A DNA stretch of 5,377 bases from an uncultured Coriobacteriaceae bacterium (GTDB taxonomy: Bacteria; Actinomycetota; Coriobacteriia; Coriobacteriales; Eggerthellaceae), in assembly GCA_902781245.1 (NCBI GenBank), contig CACZIP010000153.1, positions 1 through 5,377 on the forward strand. The letters are read 5' to 3'. A program made the translations under genes and the position numbers. Below are positions 5,038 through 5,377 of this stretch, piece after piece (positions within the stretch are counted from its first letter, which is position 1; the number at the start of each line of letters is the position of its first letter). The notes under the pieces were generated by a model. It did no database searches, was not told where the DNA came from, and saw only the letters and a program-made list of their open reading frames with translations.

Positions 5038-5377
5038 AACGCGCAGCGATGTACGGCTCTTCCTTATAGCCGTACCAGTTGTTCCAGATGACGGTGTACA
5101 CGTTGAACGCCCAGCAGGAATAGTAGTCAAACCCGAATCCGTCGCGGTACCACCCGTCGCCGCAGTAGTAGCTGAGGATCGCGCAGGCGTGATCCCGCAT
5201 CTTGTCCGCATCAATCGGATATCCGTACTTGTACAGGAACGCGTAGTCCAGCATGTTGAAAAGGCGCCAGTTCTGCGGAACCGTGTTGCCGCCCGCGTAG
5301 TCCGTCAGAAACTTCGCGATGATGTCCTTCTCTTCCTTTGTGTATGTGTCCCAGATCTGCTCGTGGCACTCATCCAG
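5030..5377 (-). pseudogene. DUF2264-type protein, 3'-truncated, partial (continues past right edge)
   Basis: Seen: an open minus-strand frame entering at 5377 and giving about 116 meaningful residues, rich in aromatic residues: PQNWRLFNMLDYAF, then GDGWYRDG (5138-5161), FDYYS, W-N-N-W-Y-G-Y and EEPYIAARFEE. Known: this pattern of Trp/Tyr with GDGWY..G..DYY is that of DUF2264 proteins, which are (alpha/alpha)-barrel-like and often found with carbohydrate-degrading genes; their chemistry is poorly defined. Homology ends near 5030; the frame then runs through larC-derived bases in the wrong frame to a TGA at 4928, adding about 34 unrelated residues. Inferred: the 3' half was lost when the larC piece was joined on. 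The 5' part lies outside the window, so whether the remaining piece is expressed cannot be judged. A glycoside-hydrolase-like role for the parent gene is a guess. Confidence 0.7.

Overview
The window (about 55-60% G+C by eye, not counted) looks like part of a chromosome from a moderately high-G+C, Gram-positive-type gut anaerobe. A Coriobacteriia/Eggerthellaceae-like host is my best guess. The guess rests on base composition, a Dlt-like surface-modification gene set, and LarC and DUF2264 remnants next door. It is an inference; no 16S rRNA or marker gene is present.

Bases 1-4568 hold four plus-strand genes in apparent operon order. (1) A membrane-anchored SGNH-hydrolase/DltD-like protein carries an extra C-terminal beta-sandwich domain. 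(2) A stand-alone amino-acid adenylation enzyme resembles DltA. (3) A fold-III PLP-dependent decarboxylase has active-site motifs closer to the carrier-protein-linked branch (BtrK of butirosin biosynthesis, exosortase-A-associated decarboxylases) than to ordinary LysA. (4) A small stand-alone acyl/peptidyl carrier protein follows. Gaps are 53, 143 and 19 nt, each gene from the second on has a readable ribosome binding site, and no terminator interrupts the set. The first gene begins at base 1, so the operon probably extends upstream; an MBOAT/DltB-like acyltransferase is the expected missing partner.

Read together, the set looks like a D-alanylation (dlt)-type pathway with a decarboxylase built in. 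An amino acid is activated as its adenylate and loaded on the carrier protein. It, or its free precursor, is decarboxylated, and the resulting amino-acyl group is passed across the membrane to a surface polymer or lipid with help from the DltD-like protein. The adenylation pocket differs from DltA (Ser for the pocket Cys, and a Lys at the position equivalent to GrsA 239), which argues for a substrate other than D-alanine, possibly a dicarboxylic amino acid such as glutamate. This is the most interesting content of the window.

The 2949-3091 spacer is filled by an imperfect tandem triplication of a 43-bp unit whose first copy is the 3' end and stop codon of the adenylation gene. After the carrier-protein gene lies a perfect 38-bp inverted repeat (4578-4659) with a 6-nt loop; each arm is itself a quasi-palindrome, and one orientation forms a terminator-like hairpin with a T-run for the minus strand.

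From 4666 to the right edge, the minus strand carries two gene remnants joined out of frame: a DUF2264-type protein (from the right edge to about 5030) running into an internal piece of larC (about 5037 to 4666), the nickel-pincer cofactor gene. Both look like debris from a deletion or rearrangement.
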